The notes under the pieces were generated by a model. That model saw only the letters and a list, made by a program, of their open reading frames with translations, was not told where the DNA came from and ran no database searches. The position numbers and the translations under genes were made by a program. From Amycolatopsis sp. WAC 01376 (GTDB taxonomy: Bacteria > Actinomycetota > Actinomycetes > Mycobacteriales > Pseudonocardiaceae), in contig NZ_QHKL01000001.1 in the NCBI RefSeq assembly GCF_003947415.1, positions 372,001-436,000 on the forward strand: a stretch of 64,000 bases of DNA, in the 5' to 3' direction. Shown here in pieces: positions 42,095 to 50,164 of this stretch (position 1 is its first letter; each line of letters starts with the position of its first letter).

Positions 42095-42298
42095 TCAGAT
42101 CACGGTGACCGAGGTGGCCTGCGGACCCTTCGCGCCCTGCCCGATCTCGAACTCCACGCGGGCGTTCTCCTCGAGGCTACGGAAGCCGTTGCCCTTGATC
42201 TCGCTGTAGTGCACGAAGACGTCGCCGTCGCCGTTGTCGGGAGTGATGAAGCCGAACCCCTTCTCGGAGTTGAACCACTTCACAGTGCCCTGAGTCAT
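42095..42298 (-). CDS. CspA-family cold-shock protein
   Basis: A 67-residue OB-fold nucleic-acid chaperone beginning [20 protein letters not shown] with RNP1 KGFGFI and RNP2 VFVHYSEI. It differs from the copy at 19145 at about a dozen positions. Single gene with its own terminator. Confidence 0.97.
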   Translation of the reverse strand: MTQGTVKWFNSEKGFGFITPDNGDGDVFVHYSEIKGNGFRSLEENARVEFEIGQGAKGPQATSVTVI

Positions 42299-42554
42299 AA
42301 AATCTCCATATGCAACACAAACAAACAGGAAGCCACGTCGGCAGCCCGGGTCATGACCAGACGGTTTGCTTCCCCGGAAACACGAGGAGACACTACGCCC
42401 GCTGAGTTCTGCGAGCGTGAACCAACACGAACACAAAAAACGAGACCTGAATCAGTAAAGCACACGCCATGCAGGCGGACAAGGCTCATCACCCGGGTGT
42501 GCCGACCGGCACTCTACCCTCGCGGCCCCGCTCCTCACCGCCCGGCCCTCGCGG

Positions 42555-42725
42555 CTATTCGCCACTCGCCGCGCGCAGCGGTGCCTCGGCGCCGAACGGT
42601 GAACGGCGCAACGCCTCCCGGTTCGTGGGCACGACGGCGATGTCGTGGGTCTCCGCGTCCGCACTGAACTGCACCGGCACCACGCCGGAAACGGACTTGT
42701 CCTGTGGCTTCGTCTCGTCAGCCAT
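42555..42725 (-). CDS. Small acidic hypothetical protein
   Basis: A 56-residue soluble protein starting at ATG 42725 behind GGGAGAAAAC, a good ribosome site. It begins ADETKPQDKSVSGVVPVQFS and includes NREALRRSPFGAEAP. No signal or membrane segment. Function unknown. Confidence 0.6.
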   Translation of the reverse strand: MADETKPQDKSVSGVVPVQFSADAETHDIAVVPTNREALRRSPFGAEAPLRAASGE

Positions 42726-42994
42726 GTTTTCTCCCAGTGTCAACACAACGCTCGTAGTACGACGTTAAGTACTGCGTGCCAACAACCCCACCGGTGATCG
42801 CTTCGGTCCATATCGGACTCTCTCGGTGTTGCGGCGATTGTGCCACGGCCGACCGACAAAATCCGGTCTCCGCGACCGAAAGTCGGCCGAGTCGTCACCG
42901 CTTTCCCACCTTTTGGAGCAGGTGAAGGCTGTCCGACAAGGGTTTCTGTGTATCCCCTGAGAAAAGTACCGCCCGGTCGTCGGCGCGGCGGCGC

Positions 42995-44617
42995 CTACTG
43001 GCCGCCCTGCGGTGGCCTCGCGGCGCCCAGCAGGCTCGTCAGCCGGATGTCCGGGGCCACCACGTCCGGATCCGTCCTGATGTCGATGACGCACGGCCGT
43101 TGCCGGACCAGCGCGCTCGCGATGATCGGCTCCAGTTCCACCGGGTCGTCCACGGTGTACCCGGCGGCGCCGAGGCCACGTGCCCAGGAGGCGAAGTCGG
43201 TGACGGGGACGGTGACCCCGGTGAGCCTTCCGTGTTTGCGTGCCTGATGCACCGCGAGCGGGCCGTGGAGTCCGTTCTGGAACACCAGGACGGTCACCGG
43301 CACCCGGTAGCGGACGGCGGTCTCGATCTCCTGCCCGGTCATCAGCGCGCCGCCGTCGCCGACCATCGCGATCACCGTCCGGCGCGGCTCGGCGAGCTTC
43401 GCCGCGACCGCCGCGGGAACGGCGTAGCCCATGGCCGCGTTGCTCGGCCCGAGCTGGCTGCGCGGGGCGGTGAAACACCAGTAGCGGTGCATGAACTGGG
43501 CGAAGTTGCCCGCGTCGCTGGTCACGATCGCGTCTTCGGGCGCGAGTTTGCGCACCGCGCGGATGACGTCGGCGGGATGGATGCGGGTGGCGCCGCTGGT
43601 GTCGGGCGGGGTCATGAAGGTGTGCACGGCGGCGTTCGCGGCCGACGCGCGCCGCTGCCGTGGCGAGGCGACGTTGCGCAGTTCCCGCAGGAACGGCTCG
43701 ACCTCGGAGTCGACACGGAAGGTCAGGCCGCCGCGGCGGGCGGGCTCGATCCCGGTGCCGACCAGCACCAACGTCTGCGACGGCGTCGGATAGCGGAAGG
43801 ACTGCGTGGTGACCTCGTCGAGCTGCGTGCCCAGCGCGAGCACGAGGTCGGCGCGCTCCAGCGCGTCGAGCTGCCGCGCGGGGATGCCGATGCCGAGATG
43901 GCCCGCGTAGCGCGCGTGGTTCTCGGGGAAGGCGTCCTGACGGCGGAACGCGTTGTACACCGGGAGCGCGAGTTCGTCGGCGACGGCGATCAGCTCGTCG
44001 CGGGCCGCACGGGCCCGGCCGCCGACGATCACCACCGGGTCGCGGGCCTCGTCGACCAGCTGCGCGACCGCCTCCGCGGTCCGGCCGAGCGCGCCGGTGG
44101 CCGGCGGGCGCACGGAGGCGACCGGTTTGGCCGAATCGAACGGGACACCCCAGAAGTCGGCGGGGACGGCGACGATGGTGGGGCCCGGCCGCCCTTCGCG
44201 GCAGCGGTTCAGGGCCTCGACCAGCAGGCCGGGGACCTCGTCCGGGGATTCCGCGCGGCCGGTCCACTTGGCGAGGGGTTCGAGCATCGCGGTCAGGTCG
44301 GCGGTGGGCAGCTCGCTCGTCGGCCCGGGTTCCGACGGCGGGTTCTCCAGGAGGACGACCATCGGGCTCTCGTCCTGGTACGCCGTGGACACGCCGATCG
44401 CGAGGTTCGCCGCGCTCGGGCCGCGGCCGGCGAGCAGCACCGCCGGATGCTCGGTGAGCTTGCCTTCGGCCTCGGCCATGAACGCCGCGCCGGAGTCGTG
44501 CCTCGCCGAAACGAAGGTGATCGACCGCTCGCGTTGCAGCGCGTCGAGCAGATCCAGGAAGGACTCACCCACCACCGCGTACACGCGGTGGATCTGCGCC
44601 TCGGTCAGGATCCTCAC
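42995..44617 (-). CDS. Thiamine-diphosphate-dependent enzyme (acetolactate synthase-like)
   Basis: A 540-residue enzyme of the POX/ALS/benzoylformate-decarboxylase superfamily. The N-terminal pyrimidine domain contains the catalytic glutamate region VYAVVGESFLDLLDA. The central domain is at about 190-330. The cofactor domain has GDGGALMTGQE followed by VLVFQN, the ThDP/Mg motif. Substrate cannot be fixed; candidates are a 2-oxo acid decarboxylase or carboligase. It starts with GTG and is divergent from the transhydrogenase gene. Confidence 0.9.
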   Translation of the reverse strand: MRILTEAQIHRVYAVVGESFLDLLDALQRERSITFVSARHDSGAAFMAEAEGKLTEHPAVLLAGRGPSAANLAIGVSTAYQDESPMVVLLENPPSEPGPTSELPTADLTAMLEPLAKWTGRAESPDEVPGLLVEALNRCREGRPGPTIVAVPADFWGVPFDSAKPVASVRPPATGALGRTAEAVAQLVDEARDPVVIVGGRARAARDELIAVADELALPVYNAFRRQDAFPENHARYAGHLGIGIPARQLDALERADLVLALGTQLDEVTTQSFRYPTPSQTLVLVGTGIEPARRGGLTFRVDSEVEPFLRELRNVASPRQRRASAANAAVHTFMTPPDTSGATRIHPADVIRAVRKLAPEDAIVTSDAGNFAQFMHRYWCFTAPRSQLGPSNAAMGYAVPAAVAAKLAEPRRTVIAMVGDGGALMTGQEIETAVRYRVPVTVLVFQNGLHGPLAVHQARKHGRLTGVTVPVTDFASWARGLGAAGYTVDDPVELEPIIASALVRQRPCVIDIRTDPDVVAPDIRLTSLLGAARPPQGGQ

Positions 44618-44774
44618 GGCCGTCTGGGCGACGGACGCTCCCGGTTGGTATCTAATGAGAAGAGCTTAGGCGGGCGGTGATCGGTGCCGTCAAGCGATCT
44701 TCCGATTCCGGCAACCCCGGAGCGGGGAGAATGTCCGAAATTCGGAACGTGTTCGAGCAAGGGAGCACGAAAAC

Positions 44775-46061
44775 GTGACCTCAGCCACCGCCGGACGTGA
44801 AACTGTTTTCACTTACGGTGCACCGGCCTTGAAATACGGCGCCGGGTCGAGCGATGAGATCGGCTACGACCTCACCCAGTACGGCGCCCGCCGGGTGCTC
44901 GTCCTGACCGACGCGGGCGTCGCCGCGACGGGCTGGCCGCAACGGATCGCCGAAGGCATCGAGACCTATGGCATCGAAGCCGTCGTCTTCGACGGCGTGC
45001 ACGTCGAACCGACCGACGTCAGCATGCGCAAGGCCGTCGACTTCGCCCGCGGACAGGGCGAGTGGGACGCCTTCGTCGCCGTCGGCGGCGGTTCGGCCAT
45101 CGACACCGCGAAGGCGGTGAACCTGTTGACCAGCAACGACGGCGATCTGATGGACTACGTCAACGCCCCGGTCGGCGGCGGCCGCGCGCCCGCTTCGCCA
45201 CTGAAACCGCTGGTCGCGGTGCCGACCACCACCGGGACCGGCTCGGAGAGCACCACCGTCTGCGTACTGGACGTGCTGTCACTGCGGGTGAAGAGCGGCA
45301 TCAGTCATCTCCGGATGCGGCCGAGCCTCGCCGTGGTCGACCCGAGGCTGACGGTCTCGCAGCCGCCCGAGGTCACCGCCGCGAGCGGGATGGACATCCT
45401 CTGCCACGCCGCGGAAAGTTACACGGCCAAGCCGTACACCGAGTTCGACCGGAAGCGCCCGGAGGACCGGGTTCCTTACTGTGGCTCGAATCCGCTGGCC
45501 GACATGTTCGCCGAGCAGTCGCTGCGGCTGCTGTCGTGGGCGCTGCCCGCGGCCGTGCGGGACGGCTCCGACATGAAGGCACGCGAGGCGATGGCGCTCG
45601 CGGCGACGTTCGCCGGCCTCGGCTTCGGCAACGCCGGGGTGCACATCCCGCACGCCAACGCCTACCCGATCGCCGGGCAGGTCCGGGAGTTCCATCCGTC
45701 CGGGTATCCGGGTGACGAAGCGATGGTCCCGCACGGGATGGCCGTCTCGCTGACGGCGCCGGCGGCGTTCCGGTTCACCTTCGACGCCGCCCCGGACCGG
45801 CACCTGCGGGTGGCGCGGCTGCTCGCGCCGGACTACGAATGGCCGGGCGATCTGCGGGACCACCTGCCCGCGGTGCTGCGGCAGATCATGCGGGAGATCG
45901 GGATCCTTAACGGGATCGGCGCCGTCGGCTACACCGAGTCCGATGTGGACTCACTGGTTTCCGGCACGGTGAAACAACAACGCCTGCTGGCGACGGCGCC
46001 GCGCGAGGCGTCGGAAGCGGATCTCGCCGTCATCCTGCGGGAGTCGGTGACGCTGTGGTGA
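44775..46061 (+). CDS. Hydroxyacid-oxoacid transhydrogenase (iron-type ADH family)
   Basis: A 428-residue enzyme resembling ADHFE1-type HOT, which oxidises 4-hydroxybutyrate to succinate semialdehyde while reducing 2-oxoglutarate to 2-hydroxyglutarate. Features are the nucleotide-binding VAVGGGSAIDTAKAVNLL, VPTTTGTGSES, the metal-ligand region MDILCHAAESY and GFGNAGVHIPHANAYPI. Length and the HOT-like inserted segment (RPEDRVPYCGSNPLADMF) fit the family. GTG start. Its end overlaps the thioesterase start by 7 bp. Confidence 0.88.
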   Translation: MTSATAGRETVFTYGAPALKYGAGSSDEIGYDLTQYGARRVLVLTDAGVAATGWPQRIAEGIETYGIEAVVFDGVHVEPTDVSMRKAVDFARGQGEWDAFVAVGGGSAIDTAKAVNLLTSNDGDLMDYVNAPVGGGRAPASPLKPLVAVPTTTGTGSESTTVCVLDVLSLRVKSGISHLRMRPSLAVVDPRLTVSQPPEVTAASGMDILCHAAESYTAKPYTEFDRKRPEDRVPYCGSNPLADMFAEQSLRLLSWALPAAVRDGSDMKAREAMALAATFAGLGFGNAGVHIPHANAYPIAGQVREFHPSGYPGDEAMVPHGMAVSLTAPAAFRFTFDAAPDRHLRVARLLAPDYEWPGDLRDHLPAVLRQIMREIGILNGIGAVGYTESDVDSLVSGTVKQQRLLATAPREASEADLAVILRESVTLW

Positions 46062-46474
46062 ACGGCGAGTACCCGCACTGGCAGACGGTTCCGTTGCGGT
46101 GGAAGGACAACGACGTCTACGGGCACGTCAACAACGTCGTCCACTATTCGGTGATGGACACCGTGATCAATACCTGGCTGATCGAACGCGGCGGTCTCGA
46201 CATCGAAACCGGCGGGGTCATCGGGTTGTGCGTGGAATCGCAGTGCAAGTACCACGCTTCGGTGTCGTTCCCGGGAGATCTCGAAGTCGGCCTGCGGGTC
46301 GGGCATCTCGGCCGGTCCAGTGTCCGCTACGAGGTCGGGATGTACTCGAAGGAGACGGTGATCGCGGAGGGGCACTTCGTGCACGTCTTCGTCGACCGCG
46401 AGTCCCGGCGCCCGGTCCCCGTCGAAGGTCTACTCAGGAGCGCGCTGGAAGAACTGCGCACTGGGCTGGGGTAG
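46055..46474 (+). CDS. 4HBT-type acyl-CoA thioesterase
   Basis: A 139-residue hotdog protein with the 4-hydroxybenzoyl-CoA thioesterase signature: WKDNDVYGHVNNVVHYSVMD, including the aspartate and HxNN motif. It begins with GTG inside the end of the transhydrogenase gene, so both are one operon. Its end overlaps the convergent ABC gene by 45 bp. Confidence 0.88.
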   Translation: MVNGEYPHWQTVPLRWKDNDVYGHVNNVVHYSVMDTVINTWLIERGGLDIETGGVIGLCVESQCKYHASVSFPGDLEVGLRVGHLGRSSVRYEVGMYSKETVIAEGHFVHVFVDRESRRPVPVEGLLRSALEELRTGLG

Positions 46475-48166
46475 CCGCGGCGCCCACGCGTGCATGAGCT
46501 GGGCGTAGCGCGTGGACCGGTCCATGAGTTCGAGATGGGTGCCCAGCGCGGTTTCCTTCCCGTCCATCACCAGGACCCGGTCCGCGCGCAACGCCGACGT
46601 CAGCCGGTGCGCGATCACCACCAGCACCCCGCCCCGCTCGGCGAACGCCCGCTCCGCGCGGGCTTCGGCGGGCGGGTCGAGGTGCGAGGTCGCCTCGTCG
46701 AGGACGACGACGCCCGCGTCGCTCGCGTACACCCGCGCGAGCGCGATCAGCTGTGCCTCCCCGGCGGACAGCATTCCGTGCCCGATCTCGCCGTCGAGTC
46801 CGCCCAGGCGTGTCACCAGCGGTTCCGCGCCGACGGCGGCCACCGCCGCGGCCAGTTCGCCGTCCATCGCGGTCTGCGCGAACAGGCCGACGTTGTCCCG
46901 CACGGTCCCGGCGAAGACGTAGGCCTCCTGCGGGATCAACGCGACCATCCGATGCCGCAGCGCCGCCGGGATCTCCCGGACCGGCGCCCCGCCGAGCAGC
47001 ACGCGGCCGGACTGCGGTTCGAGCATCCCGGTCAGGAGCCCGGCCAAGGTCGACTTGCCGATCCCGCTCGGCCCCACCACCGCGAGCCGTTCCCCAGGCA
47101 GCAGGTGCAGGTCGAGGCCGCGCACCACCGGTTGCGCCGCCGCTCCCCAGCTGAAGGTCAGGTCACGCACGTAGATCGCGGTCCCGTCGGGTTCGGCCGT
47201 GCCGTCGGGTTCCGGTTCGGCCTGCGCGGTCTCCGCGAGCCGCCGCAGCGCGACGATCAGCCGCAGCACCACGGTGCTCGCCGTCGCGGCCAGCCCGCGC
47301 AACGCCGGCTGCATCGTCGTCGCCAGGTAGACGAGCGCGCCGAGCGCGGCGCCGGCGGTGAGCGTGCCGTCCTTGACCATGCCCGGCGCCACCAGCAACG
47401 CCAGGAGCAGCGGCACGAAACCGCCGGTCGCGATCACCACCGTCCTGGCCGCCCCGGACCGCGCCACCCGCACGGCGGCATCCGCCTGCGTGTCGACGGC
47501 GTCGTAGAGTTCCAGCGCTGCCAGGGGTTCCGCGCCGCACGCGACGACATCACGCATACCGGACAGCGACGCGCCCGCGACCTCGGCGGTCCGCTCGTCG
47601 GCCAGCGCGAGCGCGCGCTGACGGCGGGCCAGCGACGGGAGCAGGCAGGCGAACACTCCGACCGCGACCACCACCGGGATCGAGACGATCAGCGCGAGCG
47701 AACCGGCGACGGTGAACAGCCCCGCCAGCGCCGCCACCGTCGTCACGACCATCCCGCGTGCCTGCACCAGGAGCCCGGCCGTGGCGTCGCGGACCACTTC
47801 GACGTGCTGGGTGATGCGGGCAACGCCGCTGGCGTCCGGCTGGTTCCGCGGTGGCGAGGGATCGTGCAGGACCCCGCGGACGACGGCGGTCACCAGCGCG
47901 TCGCGCAACGGCTCGACGACCTTGCCGAGCTGATGCCACACCAGCCGTGAACCCAGCGCGCCGATCACGGCGACCAGCCCGAAGACCGCGAGCCAACGCA
48001 GTCCGGTGCCCGGCCGATCCGCGGCAAACCCCTCGTCAACCGCGAGTTCGACCAGGCGACCGGACAAGAACGCGGGCGCGCTTTCCAGCACGGAGCACGC
48101 CAGCAGGACCAGGCCGCCTTTCCACTGCCCGGCCAGCGCCGAGCGGTAGAGCCCCCAGACGCTCAT
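46430..48166 (-). CDS. ABC transporter half-subunit 2 of the lanthipeptide operon
   Basis: A 578-residue membrane-ATPase fusion with about six N-terminal helices. The NBD has Walker A GPSGIGKST, signature LSAGEAQLIAL, Walker B VVVLDEATSHLD with catalytic Glu, and H-loop IAHRLTS. Its ATG overlaps the partner's stop (ATGA). Corresponds to RamB/AmfB by position. With its partner it would export the SapB-like peptide. Confidence 0.92.
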   Translation of the reverse strand: MSVWGLYRSALAGQWKGGLVLLACSVLESAPAFLSGRLVELAVDEGFAADRPGTGLRWLAVFGLVAVIGALGSRLVWHQLGKVVEPLRDALVTAVVRGVLHDPSPPRNQPDASGVARITQHVEVVRDATAGLLVQARGMVVTTVAALAGLFTVAGSLALIVSIPVVVAVGVFACLLPSLARRQRALALADERTAEVAGASLSGMRDVVACGAEPLAALELYDAVDTQADAAVRVARSGAARTVVIATGGFVPLLLALLVAPGMVKDGTLTAGAALGALVYLATTMQPALRGLAATASTVVLRLIVALRRLAETAQAEPEPDGTAEPDGTAIYVRDLTFSWGAAAQPVVRGLDLHLLPGERLAVVGPSGIGKSTLAGLLTGMLEPQSGRVLLGGAPVREIPAALRHRMVALIPQEAYVFAGTVRDNVGLFAQTAMDGELAAAVAAVGAEPLVTRLGGLDGEIGHGMLSAGEAQLIALARVYASDAGVVVLDEATSHLDPPAEARAERAFAERGGVLVVIAHRLTSALRADRVLVMDGKETALGTHLELMDRSTRYAQLMHAWAPRLPQPSAQFFQRAPE

Positions 48167-49830
48167 TGCGCAGCCTCGGTGAAAACGGCTTGATAGGCCG
48201 GATTCCGCCACAGCTCGTCATGCGTGCCGATCGCACGGACCCGGCCGTCTTCCAGCCACACCACCGCGTCCGCCCGCGACGCGGTGGCCGCGCGATGCGT
48301 CACCACCACCCGCGTCCGGCCGGGCAGGGTACGTTCGATCGCTTCTTCCACGGCGGCTTCGGTGACCGTGTCGAGGCTGGCCGTGGCGTCGTCGAGGATG
48401 AGCACCCTCGGCGCGTGCGCGATCGCGCGCGCCAGCCCGATCCGCTGTGCCTCCCCGCCGGAAAGCGGCGTCTCCGAAAGCGGTGTCCGATATCCGTCCG
48501 GCAGCCGGACGATCAGGTCATCGACTTGGGCGGACCGGCAGGCGGCGCGCACGGCGGCCTCACCCGCCCACGAGCCGTAGCCGACGGCGTCGCCGATGGT
48601 CGCACCGAGCAGTGCCGGCCGTTCGAAGGCGAACCCGACGACCGCGCGGAGTTCTCGCGGCCGCAGCCGCTCCAGCGGGCGGCCGTCGAGCGTCGCCGTC
48701 CCCGCGTCCGGGATCAGCAGCCCGCCGAGGACGTTGACCAGCACGGACTTCCCCGAACCGGACCGGCCGACGACCACGGTGAACCGGCCGCCCCGCACGA
48801 GCAGGTCGACGTCCCGCAACGCGCCTTCGACCGTGACCCCGCGCAGTTCGAGCGTGCCCTGCCCGACGACGACACCGAGGTCACCCGGTTCGGGGACCGG
48901 CGAGTCGAGCACCTCGTTGATCCGCCGCGCGCACGACCGCGCACGGGAAAGTGTGGTGAGCAAAGGAATCTGGGTGATCAGGCCCATGCCGAGCGCGACG
49001 TAGCCGAGCGCCGCGAGGACCTGTCCGACGGACAGTCGGCCTTCCATCACGCCGAAACCGGCGGCGGCGAGCACCGCGAGTTCCACCGCGGGCAGCAGCA
49101 GACCCGACCGCCACACCATCTTGGCCTGCGTGCGCCACATCCCGCGGCCGGCGAGGCTCAGTTTCGGCAGCGGCCGCAGCACCCGTTCGGCCTCGCGGTC
49201 GGCGGTGCCCGACGCGGCGATCGTGCGGAGCCCGGCGACCGCGTCGACCATTCTCGCCGCCAGCTCGCCGGAAACCTCTTGATAGGTGAGGACGTCGTCG
49301 GCGGTGTTCCTCAGATGGGTGCGCGCGAGCATCAGGCCGAACGGGATGCTGCCGAGGAAGACGAGCGCGAGCCGCCAGTCCATCAGCGCGAGCAGGACGA
49401 CGGCCCCGCCGGAGATCAGGGTGGTCGATCCGAGCTGGACGACGACCGAGGCGACCATTCCCGCGCCGGTGCAGTCACCGGTGAGCCTGCTGATCGCGTC
49501 GCCGTCGGCGAAGGTCGATCGGGTGCCGAGCGCGAGGTGGCCGTCGGTGAGTTTGCGGCGCAGCCAGGCCGTCGCGGACGAGGTCATCCGCGCGGCGAGG
49601 ATCCCGCCGATCAGGCCGACGGCGATCTCGGTGACACCGAGGACGATGAGCCAGGAGACTTCGGGAAGGCTGGGACGGCCTGCGATGACGGCGTCGACCG
49701 CCGCCGCCGGCGCGCCGGGCAGGAGCAGTCCCGCCGCCGTCCCGGCGAGCGCGCTGAGGATCAGCGCGATCAGGCGGGGGCGATCGAGCAGGGTCACGGT
49801 GACCAGCAGGCGATCGGCGGAACCCGCCAT
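48163..49830 (-). CDS. ABC transporter half-subunit 1 of the lanthipeptide operon
   Basis: A 555-residue TMD-NBD fusion with six helices in the first 290 residues. The NBD has Walker A GRSGSGKSV, signature LSGGEAQRIGL and H-loop VTHRAAT, but Walker B is VLILDDATASLD: the catalytic glutamate is replaced by Asp, typical of the degenerate site in heterodimeric exporters. It lies downstream of the precursor gene across a hairpin. Corresponds to RamA/AmfA by position. Confidence 0.92.
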   Translation of the reverse strand: MAGSADRLLVTVTLLDRPRLIALILSALAGTAAGLLLPGAPAAAVDAVIAGRPSLPEVSWLIVLGVTEIAVGLIGGILAARMTSSATAWLRRKLTDGHLALGTRSTFADGDAISRLTGDCTGAGMVASVVVQLGSTTLISGGAVVLLALMDWRLALVFLGSIPFGLMLARTHLRNTADDVLTYQEVSGELAARMVDAVAGLRTIAASGTADREAERVLRPLPKLSLAGRGMWRTQAKMVWRSGLLLPAVELAVLAAAGFGVMEGRLSVGQVLAALGYVALGMGLITQIPLLTTLSRARSCARRINEVLDSPVPEPGDLGVVVGQGTLELRGVTVEGALRDVDLLVRGGRFTVVVGRSGSGKSVLVNVLGGLLIPDAGTATLDGRPLERLRPRELRAVVGFAFERPALLGATIGDAVGYGSWAGEAAVRAACRSAQVDDLIVRLPDGYRTPLSETPLSGGEAQRIGLARAIAHAPRVLILDDATASLDTVTEAAVEEAIERTLPGRTRVVVTHRAATASRADAVVWLEDGRVRAIGTHDELWRNPAYQAVFTEAAQ

Positions 49831-49922
49831 CCCACTCCTTCCCTCGTTCCGGCGATGAAGGGCTCACGTCCCACTTCGTGATCCGTGATCCCAACGAGAT
49901 GAACCGGAAGGCAAAATGAAGG

Positions 49923-49957
49923 CGCGGGAGCGGCGCACTTGGCCTGTGCCGCTCCCG
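49923..49957 (-). terminator. Hairpin between precursor gene and ABC genes
   Basis: Perfect 11-bp arms (49923-49933 and 49947-49957) with a 13-nt loop lie 24 bp past the precursor stop. A leaky terminator or stabilising hairpin would give more precursor than transporter mRNA. Confidence 0.65.
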
Positions 49958-49980
49958 CACCCTCGGTGATCAGTCTGTGA

Positions 49981-50124
49981 TCAGTGGCAGGTCAGCAGGC
50001 TGATCGTGCTGTTGGCGCAGGAGGCCAGCAGGCTGAGGTTGCTCGCGCCGCCGTGGCTGCCACCGCCGCCGCCCTCGAGAACCTCGGGGGTTTCCATGGC
50101 CTGCAGGTCGAGAACCAGTTCCAT
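49981..50124 (-). CDS. lanA: Class III lanthipeptide precursor, SapB/AmfS-like
   Basis: A 47-residue precursor. The leader MELVLDLQAMETPE carries the LxLQ-type recognition motif and closely resembles the known SapB precursor leader (DLQSMETP). After a GGGGGSHGG spacer, the core has two Ser-x2-Ser-x(3-4)-Cys labionin/lanthionine motifs: Ser28-Ser31-Cys36 and Ser39-Ser42-Cys46, ending in His47. The synthetase gene is 40 bp upstream and the exporters follow. An ATG two codons upstream (50130) is also possible; AAAGGGAAC serves either. SapB-like peptides are surfactants that help aerial hyphae emerge. Confidence 0.93.
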   Translation of the reverse strand: MELVLDLQAMETPEVLEGGGGGSHGGASNLSLLASCANSTISLLTCH

Positions 50125-50164
50125 GATCATGTTCCCTTTCGTTGTTTTTCTCTTCCGCCGATCG

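Noticed and set aside
41655..42209. Open frames across the palindromes between the second response regulator and csp
   Set aside because: They exist only because the palindromes lack stops; composition and absence of ribosome sites argue against coding.
47851..49881. 676-codon open frame on the plus strand opposite the ABC gene
   Set aside because: Antisense to a well-supported ABC subunit; composition is that of a shadow frame.
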